From Saksenaea vasiformis B4078 (taxonomy: Eukaryota; Mucoromycota; Mucoromycetes; Mucorales; Saksenaeaceae), in the NCBI GenBank assembly GCA_000697055.1, contig JNDT01002282.1, positions 62,001-126,000 of the forward strand: 64,000 bases of DNA, read 5' to 3'. The position numbers and the translations under genes were made by a program. The notes under the pieces are model-generated. The model did no database searches, was not told where the DNA came from, and was given only the letters and a program-made list of their open reading frames with translations. Positions 44,501 to 56,227 of this stretch are shown here, in pieces; positions within the stretch are counted from its first letter, which is position 1; every line of letters begins with the position of its first letter.

Positions 44501-47500
44501 TCAATGGTTGTCTCCAATATTGATTTGCCCATCAAAATTGCTCTGCTCGGCAGCTTTTGTATACCATTCACATGCTTTGCTGTAGTCTTGATCCACTCCT
44601 TTTCCATCTCGATACATATTGCCAACCTTGATTTGTCCATCAACGTTGTGCTGCTGGGCAGCTTTTCTGTACCATTCAAATGCTTCTTTGTAGTCTTGGT
44701 CTACTCCTCTTCCATCTCGATACATATCACCAAGCTTGATTTGTGCATTTTCATCTCTACGAGAAGCAGCTTTTTTATACCATTCGATTGCTTTGAGATC
44801 GTCCTTGTGTACACCTTTGCCTTCTTTGTACAAATCACCAATTTTTCTTTGTGCGTACCAATTCTTCTGCTCAGCTGCCTTTTTGTACCATTCAAGAGCT
44901 TTATCGTAGTCTTGACCCACGCCATCTCCATCGCGATATATATCTCCAAGTCTTATTTGTGCATTTTCGTTCCCATGATCCGCTGCCATCTTAAACCATT
45001 TGATCGATTCGGGATAGTCCTGACCCACTCCAAGTCCTCGATAGTGCATGAACCCAAGCTTAAATTGCGCTCTTTCGTTTCCTTGATTAGCCGCCTTTTG
45101 GTACCATTCAATTGCTTCTGTGTAACTTTGCTCTACATTATGTCCCCAGTAGTACATATCTCCAAGCTTGAGTTGTGCATCCGCATCGCCCTGATCGGCC
45201 TTCTTGTGGTACCATTCAGCTATTTTGCCTCCGCTTTCACCTCCATTGGACTGATCATAGTTTATCTTCGTGAGTTGCTCCAGCGCATAGGGGTTTCCTT
45301 GATCCGCTGCCTTTTGGTACCATTCAATTGCTTTCGAATAATCCTTCTCTACGTCTTCTCCTTCGTGGTATATGTCTCCAAGCTTGATTTGGGCATCGCT
45401 GTTGCCTTGATCAGCAGCCTTTTCGTACCATTCAATTGCCTTTTCGATGTCCTCATCTACACAGACCCCACAATGGTACATATATGCGATCTTGATTTGA
45501 GCATCTTCGTTGCCCTGACCTGCCGCTTTCCTGTACCACTGAAGTGCTGTGATAAAGTCTCGATCCACACCTCGTCCCCAGTAGTATACGTCTCCAAGTT
45601 CTTTTTGCGCTTGCGCGCTGCCTTGGTCAGCTGCTTTTTGGTACCATTCAATCGCTTTGGAGAAGTCTTGTTCCACGCCTTCGCCGTATCCATCCCTATA
45701 TGTGTCCCCGATTTTTACTTGGGCATTTACGTCGCTTTGATCGGTCGCTTGTTGATACCATGCGATTACCCTCTCATATTCTTGAGCTTCCTCCTGGTCA
45801 ACACTTCCAAGATCTTTCTGAGTATTCTCCATTGTTTCATGTTTTTCCTTGAGACCATCGGCATCGCTCTTCTTTAGAGCATTTCCGAACTTACACAACT
45901 CGTCCATACTGTGTTTTGCTGCTGCATCATTCTGATCAGCTGCACTTTTAAACCACTTATATGCTTCAATAACGTCACGGGAAACAGCAATCCCATCTCT
46001 GTACATAATTCCAAGGTTGTATATGGCGTCGACGTGCTTCTGATCAGCGGCTTTATTGAACCATTCAAACGCCTTTTCAACGTCCTCCTTCACGCCCCTG
46101 CCGGTGCTGTACATGCATCCAAGATTATATTGTGCTTGAACATTGCCCTGTTCTGCTGCTTTCTGGAACCACTTGAACGCGTCGTCGTAATGTTGTTCTA
46201 CTCCTTCGCCTGATACGTACATTGCTCCAAGGTTGTATTGCGCGTCGCTATCTCCCTGCTCAGCGGCCTTTTCGAACCAGTGCAGTGCTCTATTATAGCT
46301 TTGCGCAACGCCTTTTCCATTGCTATACTTAACTCCAATGTTATATTGGGCTCGTGCCTGGTTCTGATTGGCTGCTTTAGAGAACCATTCAAAAGCCTTG
46401 GTGTAGTTCTGTTCAACACCTTCGCCACTGTCGTACATAACTCCGAGACAATTTGCTGCGTCGGCATGGCTTTGAAGTGCCGCCTTGTTGAGCCACTTGA
46501 ACGCTTCTGTATGATCTCGCTCCACCCCTTCGCCTGTCATGTATAGCTTCCCAAGCTGATACTGTGCGTCGGTATTGTTCATCTTCGCTGAATGTCTTAG
46601 GTGTTGGGATCCTTTGTTGTAATCCTGATCAACTCCTTCGCCAGACATATGTATCATACCCGACTGATGCTGCGCATCAGTACGGTTTTTGACAGCCGCT
46701 TGGTGAAACCAATCGGACGCTTTGATATGGTCTTGGACTACGCCCTTCCCATTTCCGTACATATACCCGAGATTACATTGCTCATTATCACTGTCCTGTT
46801 CTGCGGCTTTCAGAAGCCACTGATGTGCCTCTAAGTAATCCCGGGTTATACCTTTGCCATCCATGTGCATTACGCCCACGTTGTTTTGCGCCTCAGCGTT
46901 ATTATTCGTAGCTTTTATCAGCCATTCGCAGGCTTTAATATGGTTTTCACTAGCTCCGAATCCATTCGCGTACATAATCCATAGCCGATATTGCGGAATG
47001 GGATCAGCGGAGAAAGGCACAAGCTTGTGAGCCCTTCTTCCGTAGATGTTGCCGTAACTTATGTGGTCATCGTGGACCACTTTGTCTTTCTCGGCAAAAC
47101 GTCTCCTAATGTCACTTCTGAACATTGTTTCAACAACGCTTTTAAATCTCGCTGGTAACAGGCAATACGTCGGAGCAAGCTCTTTGAATTGGATGATCAT
47201 TGGGTTTGCTTGGACAGATTCCATCCACCTATTGAGCTTGGGTCGAGAGGGAGATTTCGAGAGGCAGCCATAAGCATCAAATAGAAGAGATGGATCACCG
47301 CCTGTTCAGGACGTGTAAACTTATGTCCAGTTAATGTATACTGCTTACCAATGACTGTATATTGTTTGCCTGAATGAAGAGCGTCTTCAATTGCGTACTT
47401 GATTCTACTGATGTCGTCGCTTGGAACTATATCGCCTTCAGGGAAATGCTTTTGGTCGAGTTCGTCATTCCACTCAACGATAATTCTGCCACCTGTAGTA

Positions 47501-50000
47501 ATATTGATGAGGACGAGTTTCATTTACCGTAGAATTCCTACCAAGTACAATCTTTGACGGGTAAAAGTAACCATAGGTATCAAAGACTTTTCGTAACTGT
47601 TCCGCCCTTTGTTCTTCAGAAGAATTATGTACTGCACGCTCAACGCTGTAGATGAACGGAGCCGTTGCATAGATGCCATCGTCAACAGCAAGCTAGCACA
47701 AGTTCAGCTTAATCAAGAAATGATTATTTTAAGATGAGCTCACCTCGTAGTAGGACGCATACATCGCCAGTTTACGCGTCCCAGCTTTGGCCTTTTTTTT
47801 TATCGTCCCTGGACTTCCTTCATATCCAGATGACTGGATGCTTAAGTGGTGACGAAAAGAGGTATCGTACATCGCATCGATGCATGAGTTGCTTTCGTTT
47901 CCGCAGATGTCGAGAACTTTCTCTGCATATAATCCGCTTTTGACATAAAGACGCGCGAGGATAGTTTCTATTTCCTGCTCAAGAGAAGTGTTTCCCCCAA
48001 CACGCCCCAAGTTGTCGCCGTACATATCCACATCGAATATCCTTGAATCTGTCAGCTTGCCATCGACCTGAATCCCTCGATTCCAGTGACCTGCTAGTGC
48101 TTTGCCTATTTCAATGCGTGGATTATCAATAAAGGGTGTTCCTTGTAAACCAATGCGCCAACAAATATCGCTGCCATTGCTTCTGTGGCGCTGACTAGCG
48201 GCAAGTAATGCATGAACAGATGATAGCATGGGATTCATCGCCTCCCGTGCACCGATTTTCATATCGTACAGGTATTGCGATGGCGCTAAACATAAATATA
48301 CAGATGATTGGTTGCCTGCGACGTCAGTTACTTCATTTTGCAAAGATATACGATCCCACGATCGAACGTAGTCGTTGATAACTTCAGACTGCTGGTCAAA
48401 CGGTTTTCTTTGTGTACCGTGGCTCTGTAATTCCTCGAAATTACCGGCGTCTTCAATATACCGAGTGATCGTCCTAACATTTTGTTTGTTTTTGAGTGAC
48501 ATGTGAGCACAGCAACAAATTTTACCATCTTTGAAGTGAGGTTGGAGAATATGGTGCGGAAATAACGGTTAGGTACCGTACCTGAGGATTTCCTTTTTCT
48601 TCTTGATTATCAGGGATCTGCGCCACAGATGGTGATAGCGACAAGAAGATTTCAGGTGACGTTCCGGAAACGTGTCCAACGCCTGGGCATTTCAGCTGCA
48701 CATAAACTGTATCACCATATTTCATAGGATGACTGCTAGAAGACCCAGGTTCTACTACAAATCTGCATGTAGTTGGAAGTAGTCGGTCCTCACATAAATC
48801 CTTTGTGATCTCCCTAGGATTGACATAGCATAGTATTTGTTCTACAAACATAAAATAAAAATGCATTACTTATTTTAATGCAGTTGAAATGGTTTATATT
48901 ACCTCCTTGCTTGTTCGGCTGACCCATAACGTGCCCTACCTTCAGGTGCGGGAACCGACATAAGTGGGTCTCGTGTTGGCAGTTCTTCGAGGTTTCTGGA
49001 ACAAGCACCAGTGGGCTGTTATAGCAGATGTAGCCATCTTCCGTAAATGCCTTGTCGTATACTTCTTTCACTTGAAGGCGTGCGCTCTTCTCTAGTAGAT
49101 CATACATTGGCTTCCTATCTTTAAACAGAATCATGGTCGGCTCAGCCTTCGTGGTCTCTCTCCAACGTTCCAGTCCATCCGTGAAAAAGGAGTCCACATC
49201 ACCACCTATCGCAGCTGTTCATATTACAGTATAGGCATATTGAAACCCACCTATGACTTTCCAGCATCTACTATCTTTGATTGTCTTCGTAACACTCTCC
49301 ACCACGTTATCTGCAGAGAAAATCTTCTGCCGTTTTCCCTTATAGTTCCACCCCTGGTCATATGAGTTGTCATTGTTGCAAGCAAGTATACCGCCTGATG
49401 AAAAAGAACTTCAGTGATCTTTCCGTCTATAGGGATTTGTGGTACCAAGCAGAATCCTGGAAGGATAATAATACCCAAATCGTCCAAACACATCTTGCAA
49501 GGCTTGGTATCTTTCACCGTTAGTCTCTGACTTCAAAGCATCTTGAATGGCTTTGCTGAAACTAGCGACACATCTTACAGAGTCGGAGGAGAGATGCACC
49601 TGACATGAACCTTATAAATTATACTATCCACAAGGTATGGGGACATATCCCGTACTTCACCCCAAGAAATATAAGAGACATGGTATTCAACTGTACAATT
49701 TTTATCAACTTGTGGGCTACATCTACGAGCGTTGCAACTGGAGTTGGCGGCAATGTCATAAGTGGACGCGTTGGGAAAGAGCTGCCGGAAATTATCATCG
49801 AGACGCAGTTCATCCAGAAGATTATCCGTTGAGAGGGTTTTTATACAGATATATTCCACAAATGGTTTGCCTTGAGGATTCTCGTGGATAAGTTTTACAG
49901 CGTTATCCTTTCCGCATCCAAATTCTAATGCAGGATACTCGGCGCGTCGTCCGTCAAAGTAAATGCCGCGTTTACACTGGTCAGCAAATTCATTCGTCAA
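44501..50000 (-). CDS. Giant protein: two MACPF-like blocks plus about 22 Sel1 repeats (5' end uncertain)
   Basis: A model of eleven exons: 49656-about 50000, 49446-49599, 49251-49394, 48903-49205, 48577-48841, 47744-48473, 47542-47692, 47349-47492 and 44501-47301, with junction phases all consistent, plus an unresolved 5' start (nine exons listed are those I can place); roughly 1,680 residues. No ATG lies in frame before 50000, so at least one 5' exon is missing. The N-terminal two thirds contain two related blocks: FGYYYPSRILLGG, VIGGDVDSFF, AEPTMILFK and then YGYFYPSKIVLGG, VIGGDPSLLF, ANPMIIQFK. The aromatic-rich segment ending in GG recalls the MACPF/perforin signature, so a MACPF-like fold is possible but unproven. 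The last exon encodes about 22 Sel1-like repeats of 36 residues (AxxWYxKAAxQGxxxAQxxLGxxYxxGxGV), helical scaffolds for protein binding. There is no signal peptide in the visible part. A toxin, defence or signalling role cannot be chosen from sequence alone. Confidence 0.6.
44504..46970 (-). repeat. Sel1-like repeat array (coding)
   Basis: About 22 tandem 108-base coding units, each with an A-W-Y-KAA-Q-AQ-LG-Y-G-GV skeleton. One irregular spacer about 35 residues long, rich in Lys and Glu, divides the array into 10 N-terminal and 12 C-terminal repeats. The C-terminal group is more uniform (EWYQKAADQGN), suggesting more recent tandem expansion. Confidence 0.85.
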
Positions 50001-53000
50001 CGTTTTGCAGATCTTGTTAGAGCGTCAGATAAAGAAAAAATAATAGAAAGCGTGTTACTGTATTACATTTGATGGTGGGGTCTTATTCATGTTGTAGAGA
50101 TATATTGAAAAGCAGGAAGAGCGTGCTGTTCATCTGCCACCCTTATCATCATCGGATGAGCGCCGTTTTAATTTAAGGCTGTCTAAGCCGTCTAACAAAC
50201 CTTAATGTCATCCTGGCAGTATTTATGGATACTTCCCTTGCTAACCGCGGCGTAATTTAAGCGATTCCCTGCGAATGGTATTGTTTACTATGCGTAGGTT
50301 CTATTTCTTGTAGTAGTAGCGCCCAGTCTTGCTATAAGGTTTGTTTGTATTTAAGGCTTGTTTCGTAGCTCGTACATAGCAAACGACAAGTTTAGACTGG
50401 TTACAGCGTAACGTAATAGTTCCGCGTGTATATTTTGTGCGGAGAGATAGCTCACGGAACGTCATTAGACCAGGTAACCGTTGTGTGCCATCCGGCATGG
50501 CAGAGCTGCCTAACGATCGACTGGCAGCTGTCATTTACCATCCAGTAATTGAACAATTACGCCACGAAAAATACGCTTTTTGCACAAGCATCTCAACGCC
50601 AAATCGTGGCTCAGTTGACAGCACATAAAGTCAGAGATTTTTTTTCTTCCTTATTGTTGAAAGCAATTTCTATTGTAGCAAAAATATTTCTGTTATGTAA
50701 CAAAAGCCGCAATGATGGGTGCTTTTTCACACATTTGCAGCAGGGATAGCGTCTGTCGAGGATAAAGGAGGTTCATCGAGATAATCATTTCTAATGATTA
50801 AACTTTAATTGACTCGGGTTATTCTGACGCTATAAAGAAAAATACAGTTCTATATTTGCAACGACGGCGGCACGTGTCTGCTTTTCGCAGTTTCAGAAGT
50901 CTTCTGTCTGCAGCACGATTGCGCCTTTCTACTGACCTCAGGACAAGCTGTTTGGTTGGACCTCTTGGATATGTTATCAATTAGTATGTAAAATATCCTG
51001 CCAGGTGACGAAATCGTTCATTATATTATCCTGAAATGTAACGTCCAAGACATCTAAACAAGGTCCCATTAATTGCCCCAACCAACCGAATACCTGGGGA
51101 CTGTAGTGACATTCGGGGACGGAATATTTTTCTTACTATGTATGTTTACAAGCGACCTTTCCGGTTGCCCCGGCTGGCGGTGGCGTGGATCAACAAACCG
51201 GTGTTGCCTCTATCACAGGTTTGACGGAATCTGTGTTACCATCGCGATTAATCCTAGCTGGTAAAGTTGACATACTACCTACTCATGTCTAAAAGTGAAA
51301 GCAAATCGTCAATTTTTTTTAGCTACAAAGAGAGTTGAAGCGCAATGCTGGACTTGTCTGTTACACTGGCGCTTTCTCATATCTTTTTGACGTGCTTAAC
51401 GAGAGTGAATCTGTACGGACTCAACTTTGGCTGGGCACTCTCAATCCAAATGGAATACGCGTCTGATTGCAGGCCTTGTGTTCATAATAAGCCTACTTGG
51501 GCGTACTTCACATCATGTTCATTTAGCTTGATGGTCCTTTAATAATGCGTGAAGTCAAGGATACACTGAGGTTGTATAACTGGATGACACTATCTTGGTA
51601 AACAACGTGTTAAGGTTCCATGAGTTCGTGATCATGTTTGAAGTGGCTCCTTGTAAGCAGTCCAGTAAATGTTAACCTCTCTCCTTCTTACACGTTTCGC
51701 TTAGCTTTTTTTCTTCGTTATGTACAGCTACCGCAATCGTTCTATATAAACTAACTGTACGATTAATGATTAATGGATCAAGTGGGTTGTGGTAAGTTTT
51801 CGTTCTGTAGTCTTCCCCTCCCCCTCTCTCTTTTCACTTATTTTTTTCTTTCAGTAACTGATATTGCGCCTATAGGAAATCGCACTCCACGTAATTTTAC
51901 AGATCTTCTCATAAATAATATACTAACAACGTCGAGTTTGTTTTCTCTCAACGCAAACTCTATTTGTTTGTCGATGTAGATGTTATTAGGACAACTTGAA
52001 TCGTTATTCAATAAACGATGAAAGTAAGAGATTCTTTCAAGACTGATAAATTCCTTTGGATTTACAGCATATATTGTCCACTTTCTAATGTAGGTTTTAA
52101 TATCATAGCTTGTGATTATCACAGCAATTTCCTGCTTGTGTACGCTCAGGGCATTGTTGCACGGTATGCTTGCTAATTGTCACATATCAACTAGCGGTAG
52201 AAGTCGTGGCGATCCTGGACATAGAGGCGTATTCACAAAAAATGAGCGAGAAAGCCACCTTGTTTTGGCAAACCTTGACCGATGACATTAGGCAATTTCG
52301 GGGACTACAACAGCCATCCTGTAGTACTTGTCGCTTGAGGATGCGATTTCTATGCTGGTTAACGGGACGTTTAATCTCGCTGCGGACTCCGTCTATACTG
52401 TTATCCTTACGGTGCCATCTGATCTGTTTTGCTGTTGTAATTATCAACAGGATGCATCAACATCTTGATTACATATCGGTCTTGTCATTCTGTTATGATT
52501 CATTCCTGAGCAATACGGCGCAGTCCGCTTCCCGTCATGTGATATGCAGTATGCGCCACTGATGACAAGGATGGGCGAAGAAGGCAGGTCTCAGTGAATT
52601 ATCGGTTTTGCATGGCACCGATTATTTACATTCCCTTGGGTACCAGAGAATGAATGAGCCGTGGCGAGCTGCTCTAGTATTGTTCCGGGGTAACTTTCCG
52701 AAATGATGAAAGTAAATAGCCGTGCGAGTGGTGATAGCCAACAGTGAATACAATCTTACGCTATACAAACTAACAAGCACGGCGACATCATTCTGTCAAA
52801 GCTTATTTGATTACAAAAGCAGCCCGTGATAGTGGGTGCTAGCTATAGTGCGTATCACTATCCTGTTGGGCGGTGTGTATATTAACCTGCTACTGCTGAC
52901 AGCGATTCTATGTACGGAGATGCTCTGTCTTCGAAATACAAGGAATAATGTTGATCGGCGGTCATGACTAATTTCCACCTTCATGGATGAGACCAGATGT

Positions 53001-53679
53001 ATGGACAGGTATGCCTTGCATTTTCAAGGTTACCTACGTATTCTTGCATCCCATGAAACTGACATCTATTTCACTAGCTATTTGGCAAGTTTCGCTAGCC
53101 TTCGGTGTGTTGATCTGGACTCTCGTTTCTTGGGTTGAATCAATCGCATTTTGTTAAGCCAATTTCGTCTACGGTGGCTCAAATTCGTTGCATTGTTCTC
53201 GATTGGAAATATCCAACCCGACGCTCCAGTAAACGCTTCCTATTTCGTCCTACCGACCTGTTTCGGTAATGGGAATACTAGTACTTGCTGGCGATCGTGA
53301 AATAGTGTGAACTTTTACGAATAGGTTTCTTAGCAGCTTCATCGGGACTTGCGAGTGAAACACATCAAGCAAAATCTGTGATAGGACGATCGGACAGTAA
53401 CCCCACACGTTCGTATTTAAGCGGCGCCAATTCTTAGCAAAATCCGCCGGTATGAGCCTGGGAAAAAGTGTCATCTATCGTCGTTTACAAGAAAGGAATA
53501 AATCTGGGGAGATTTACCAATGAATACACGTGCAATGGTCTACTCCCCGAAGTGGGAAAAACGAATACGCAGAGTTCGATAACTTTTACATAGTTTATTT
53601 TTATTGGTTTAACAGTATGCTGACCCACTACTAGTTGTTCTTTGATCTATTTCGCCATAGAATATGAAGATGGTTCCAT
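50001..53679. other. Gene-poor 3.7 kb stretch
   Basis: No gene supported. Minus-strand frames at 51838-52122 (94 codons; YIDKQIEFALRENKLDVVSI) and 53250-53474 are the most protein-like but have no start or splice support and no family I know. A plus-strand frame of 130 codons at 52170-52562 is opposed by another open frame. It probably contains the missing 5' end or promoter of the large Sel1 gene at its left edge. Confidence 0.4.
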
Positions 53680-56227
53680 CTATTCATCAGTCTCGCGCAA
53701 CATCAGTCGTTTCCCGACTTTTCGGATTCCTGTCCTCGTGGGAGACCCATCAAGAGAATAACCAGAGTCCTTATCCGATCCTTCGCCGCCGGCAAAACTA
53801 TCGTTATCTCCGTTATCAAAATAGCTATACCCATTAAACGATTCTCGTGCTTCTTCGTCCATAGCCAGTAATCGTTGACGTTGGGACAGACCGCCAGGAT
53901 ATTTCTCTTTCAACATCATTAACTGAATGTCGATCAAATATTTTTTCAGAGTGGCTAGCAGACGTTCTGTTTGGCGATGCTTAGATGAAGCCACAAACTA
54001 TGAATGGGCAATATTGTGATTAGACTCGAATATTCCCACGGCTGGCTAGTGTAACTTACCGCGACACCATCTTCCTTAATGATGTAACCAATTCCAAATC
54101 CATCGGACACAACTGGACCAAAACCGAAAAGGCGTAACGCAGGGTTGCCGCAGTTAGAGGTACTGATAACAGTATGGTTCAGAAGTCTCCAACCATTGTC
54201 GACGAATATCGCAGGTCGTTTTCCTTTATCCTTGTGCAGTCGATCCCATAAACATTCCAAAGCGTACAAGTGGCGATCTTGGCCTAAACCTTTAGCACAA
54301 TCGCGCGTCAATCGTGTATGATTTTTAAGACTTGCACGGAGTGCTTCTAATTTCTCGTGGGACGATGCAGTGCTAGAATAATAGGTCTTGACAAATTTAA
54401 CTGAGTCCTCGGTCACACTTCGAATTGATTCAGTTCTCCCATGTAAGAATGTCTTGGTCATGGCTAATTTAATGAAGATGAGTTTCAAGTAGACAGGATG
54501 GGGTCATCCTTACCTGGTTCATAGGTACATTCGCTTTTACCATACAAGCCAAAGTAGGCTGCTTGGAAGGCCATCTACAAATATAGTTAGCAAACGCCTA
54601 CGCTTAAAAGAATACGAGATAGCCACTAACCTGAATGAATGCATCGGGCGACATACCCATCTGAGTGATAAAGTATTTTCCATACTTAGTAAACTCCAGC
54701 ACCTTTACTTCGTTTTGCTGAATCAAATCACTCAGTCGTGTTTCGGCAAAGCGTATGCCCATGGTTAAATTTTCCGTCATGTTCCATTCGATTCTTCTAG
54801 GATTGATGTCAAGTGAGGTGCTTCCAGCGCTTCCTCTTCTCGGATGCGACGCATCGTTTTGCTTATATGAATGGAAAATTGATTTTGTCTGGCTGTTGAT
54901 CGTCTTTGCGAAACGAAGGATGGTATCCGTGTAGATGTCGGAAACATAACGCAAGACCGTGTGACCGTCGACACCTAAATTGAAAGATTATATAAGAAAA
55001 TTTTAGGTCACACGACATGGTCGAAGCTCTGGATTATTGTTTTACCTGTGTGTTCAAAATTGATGCCAGCACTGCCATTTTTGCAAACGATGATCTAATT
55101 CGAAAGGTTGATTGATAAGCCGAAAAAAGAAAAAAACTTTAAATTTTATTACCTGGAGTTTGTCGTACCAACGATTCGTGCAAGTCCCGACCTGCAGGCC
55201 CTGATCCAATTTGTACGTTCCACAGAGCATGTTGGTGCTCAAATCATCAATAGTTGCTGGCTGAACATGATCGAGGCAGACAACAAACAGAGCTGAGTCA
55301 ACTACCTTGAGCGCTTCTTTATTCACCGTATCACGATGAAGTTCTTCTCTCAAGCGCGCCCAGTTCTTTCGATTTTCTGTAGTCAAGACACCCACTGCTT
55401 TCTTGGCAATATCTGTCACAGGTATTTTGGCGGCATCTCTTAAAATCGCACGCAAGTTAGCCGCAATTTCCTTTTCAGTAAGTGCAACATCCCCGGCTTC
55501 GTTAAACACTTCAAAATGGTAACACTGCGAGTGAGCCATAACAACGATATGACGAGAGTCTTCCGCAGGAACAATGAAACAGCCATCTTCGGTCGGCACG
55601 CGTGCTGTTGCGAACAAGCGACCAAACTGAGACATGCAAAGCGGTGTGCCACGGAAGACATCAGGTTCTAGCGTCTTGGTACGTAATGCATTAATAAATG
55701 TAAGGGTGGAATAAATTAAAGACGACGCGCGAATGACTTGATCATTTCGCAGGGGAGTTGGGTCATCCTCGAGGACAAAGAAGGGATTGAGGTTCAGGAC
55801 CACCGGGTCAGTGTACTGTAAATAGGAGTCATACCTAAGTTATTAGGTTAGCGCGATGTTCAAACAGGAGAAAAAAGATGATGTACCAAAACTCTTCGAT
55901 GTACGAGGATTTATCTGTAGCGTAGCTTTGCAGTTTGTGTTGAAGTTCAGGACCCTCTTTGGCCAAAAATTCCCGCACAGCTGCTTTAGTTGTCTCGTGT
56001 TCTTTTGCAGACTGGTGAATATACACTGTTAGATTACTTGACAGTTTTAGATATCTATTTGTATTTCTTACCTGCAATGGTTTAAGAGCAGCGAGATATC
56101 GTTGAGCGGTATCTTGAAGATCGGGGATAGGTAATTTTGGGAGCTTTTCTTGGTACTTAAAAGTTTCACCACCCGTTGGATCCTGAGACAGCGCGGATTT
56201 CAATATGGTTGTTTCCACCGGCATCAT
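53680..56227 (-). CDS. Carnitine O-acetyltransferase (choline/carnitine acyltransferase family)
   Basis: Transfers acetyl groups between CoA and carnitine so acetyl units from fatty acids or acetate can be moved between compartments. Eight exons (56072-56227, 55887-56011, 55153-55834, 55046-55094, 54631-54974, 54514-54574, 54060-54463, 53680-53997) give 712 residues. Motifs: KYQEKLPKLPIPDLQDTAQR at the start, CTNRWYDKLQ, IIVCKNGSAGINFEHTGVDG with the catalytic His336, QMGMSPDAFIQMAFQAAYF, MTKTFLHGRTESIRSVTEDS and GFGPVVSDGFGIGY. The C-terminus has an extra acidic, Ser/Gly-rich tail of about 70 residues ending RLMLRETDE and no peroxisomal SKL. With no N-terminal targeting sequence either, a cytosolic Yat1/Yat2-like enzyme is more likely than the Cat2 type. 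Donors and acceptors are canonical throughout. Confidence 0.93.

Noticed and set aside
44504..45877. A 457-codon plus-strand open frame opposite the Sel1 array
   Set aside because: It is the exact antisense of the repeat array and is periodic with it; hydrophobic, cysteine-rich repeats such as CLFVPF come from reverse-complemented repeat codons. The Sel1 frame explains the sequence.
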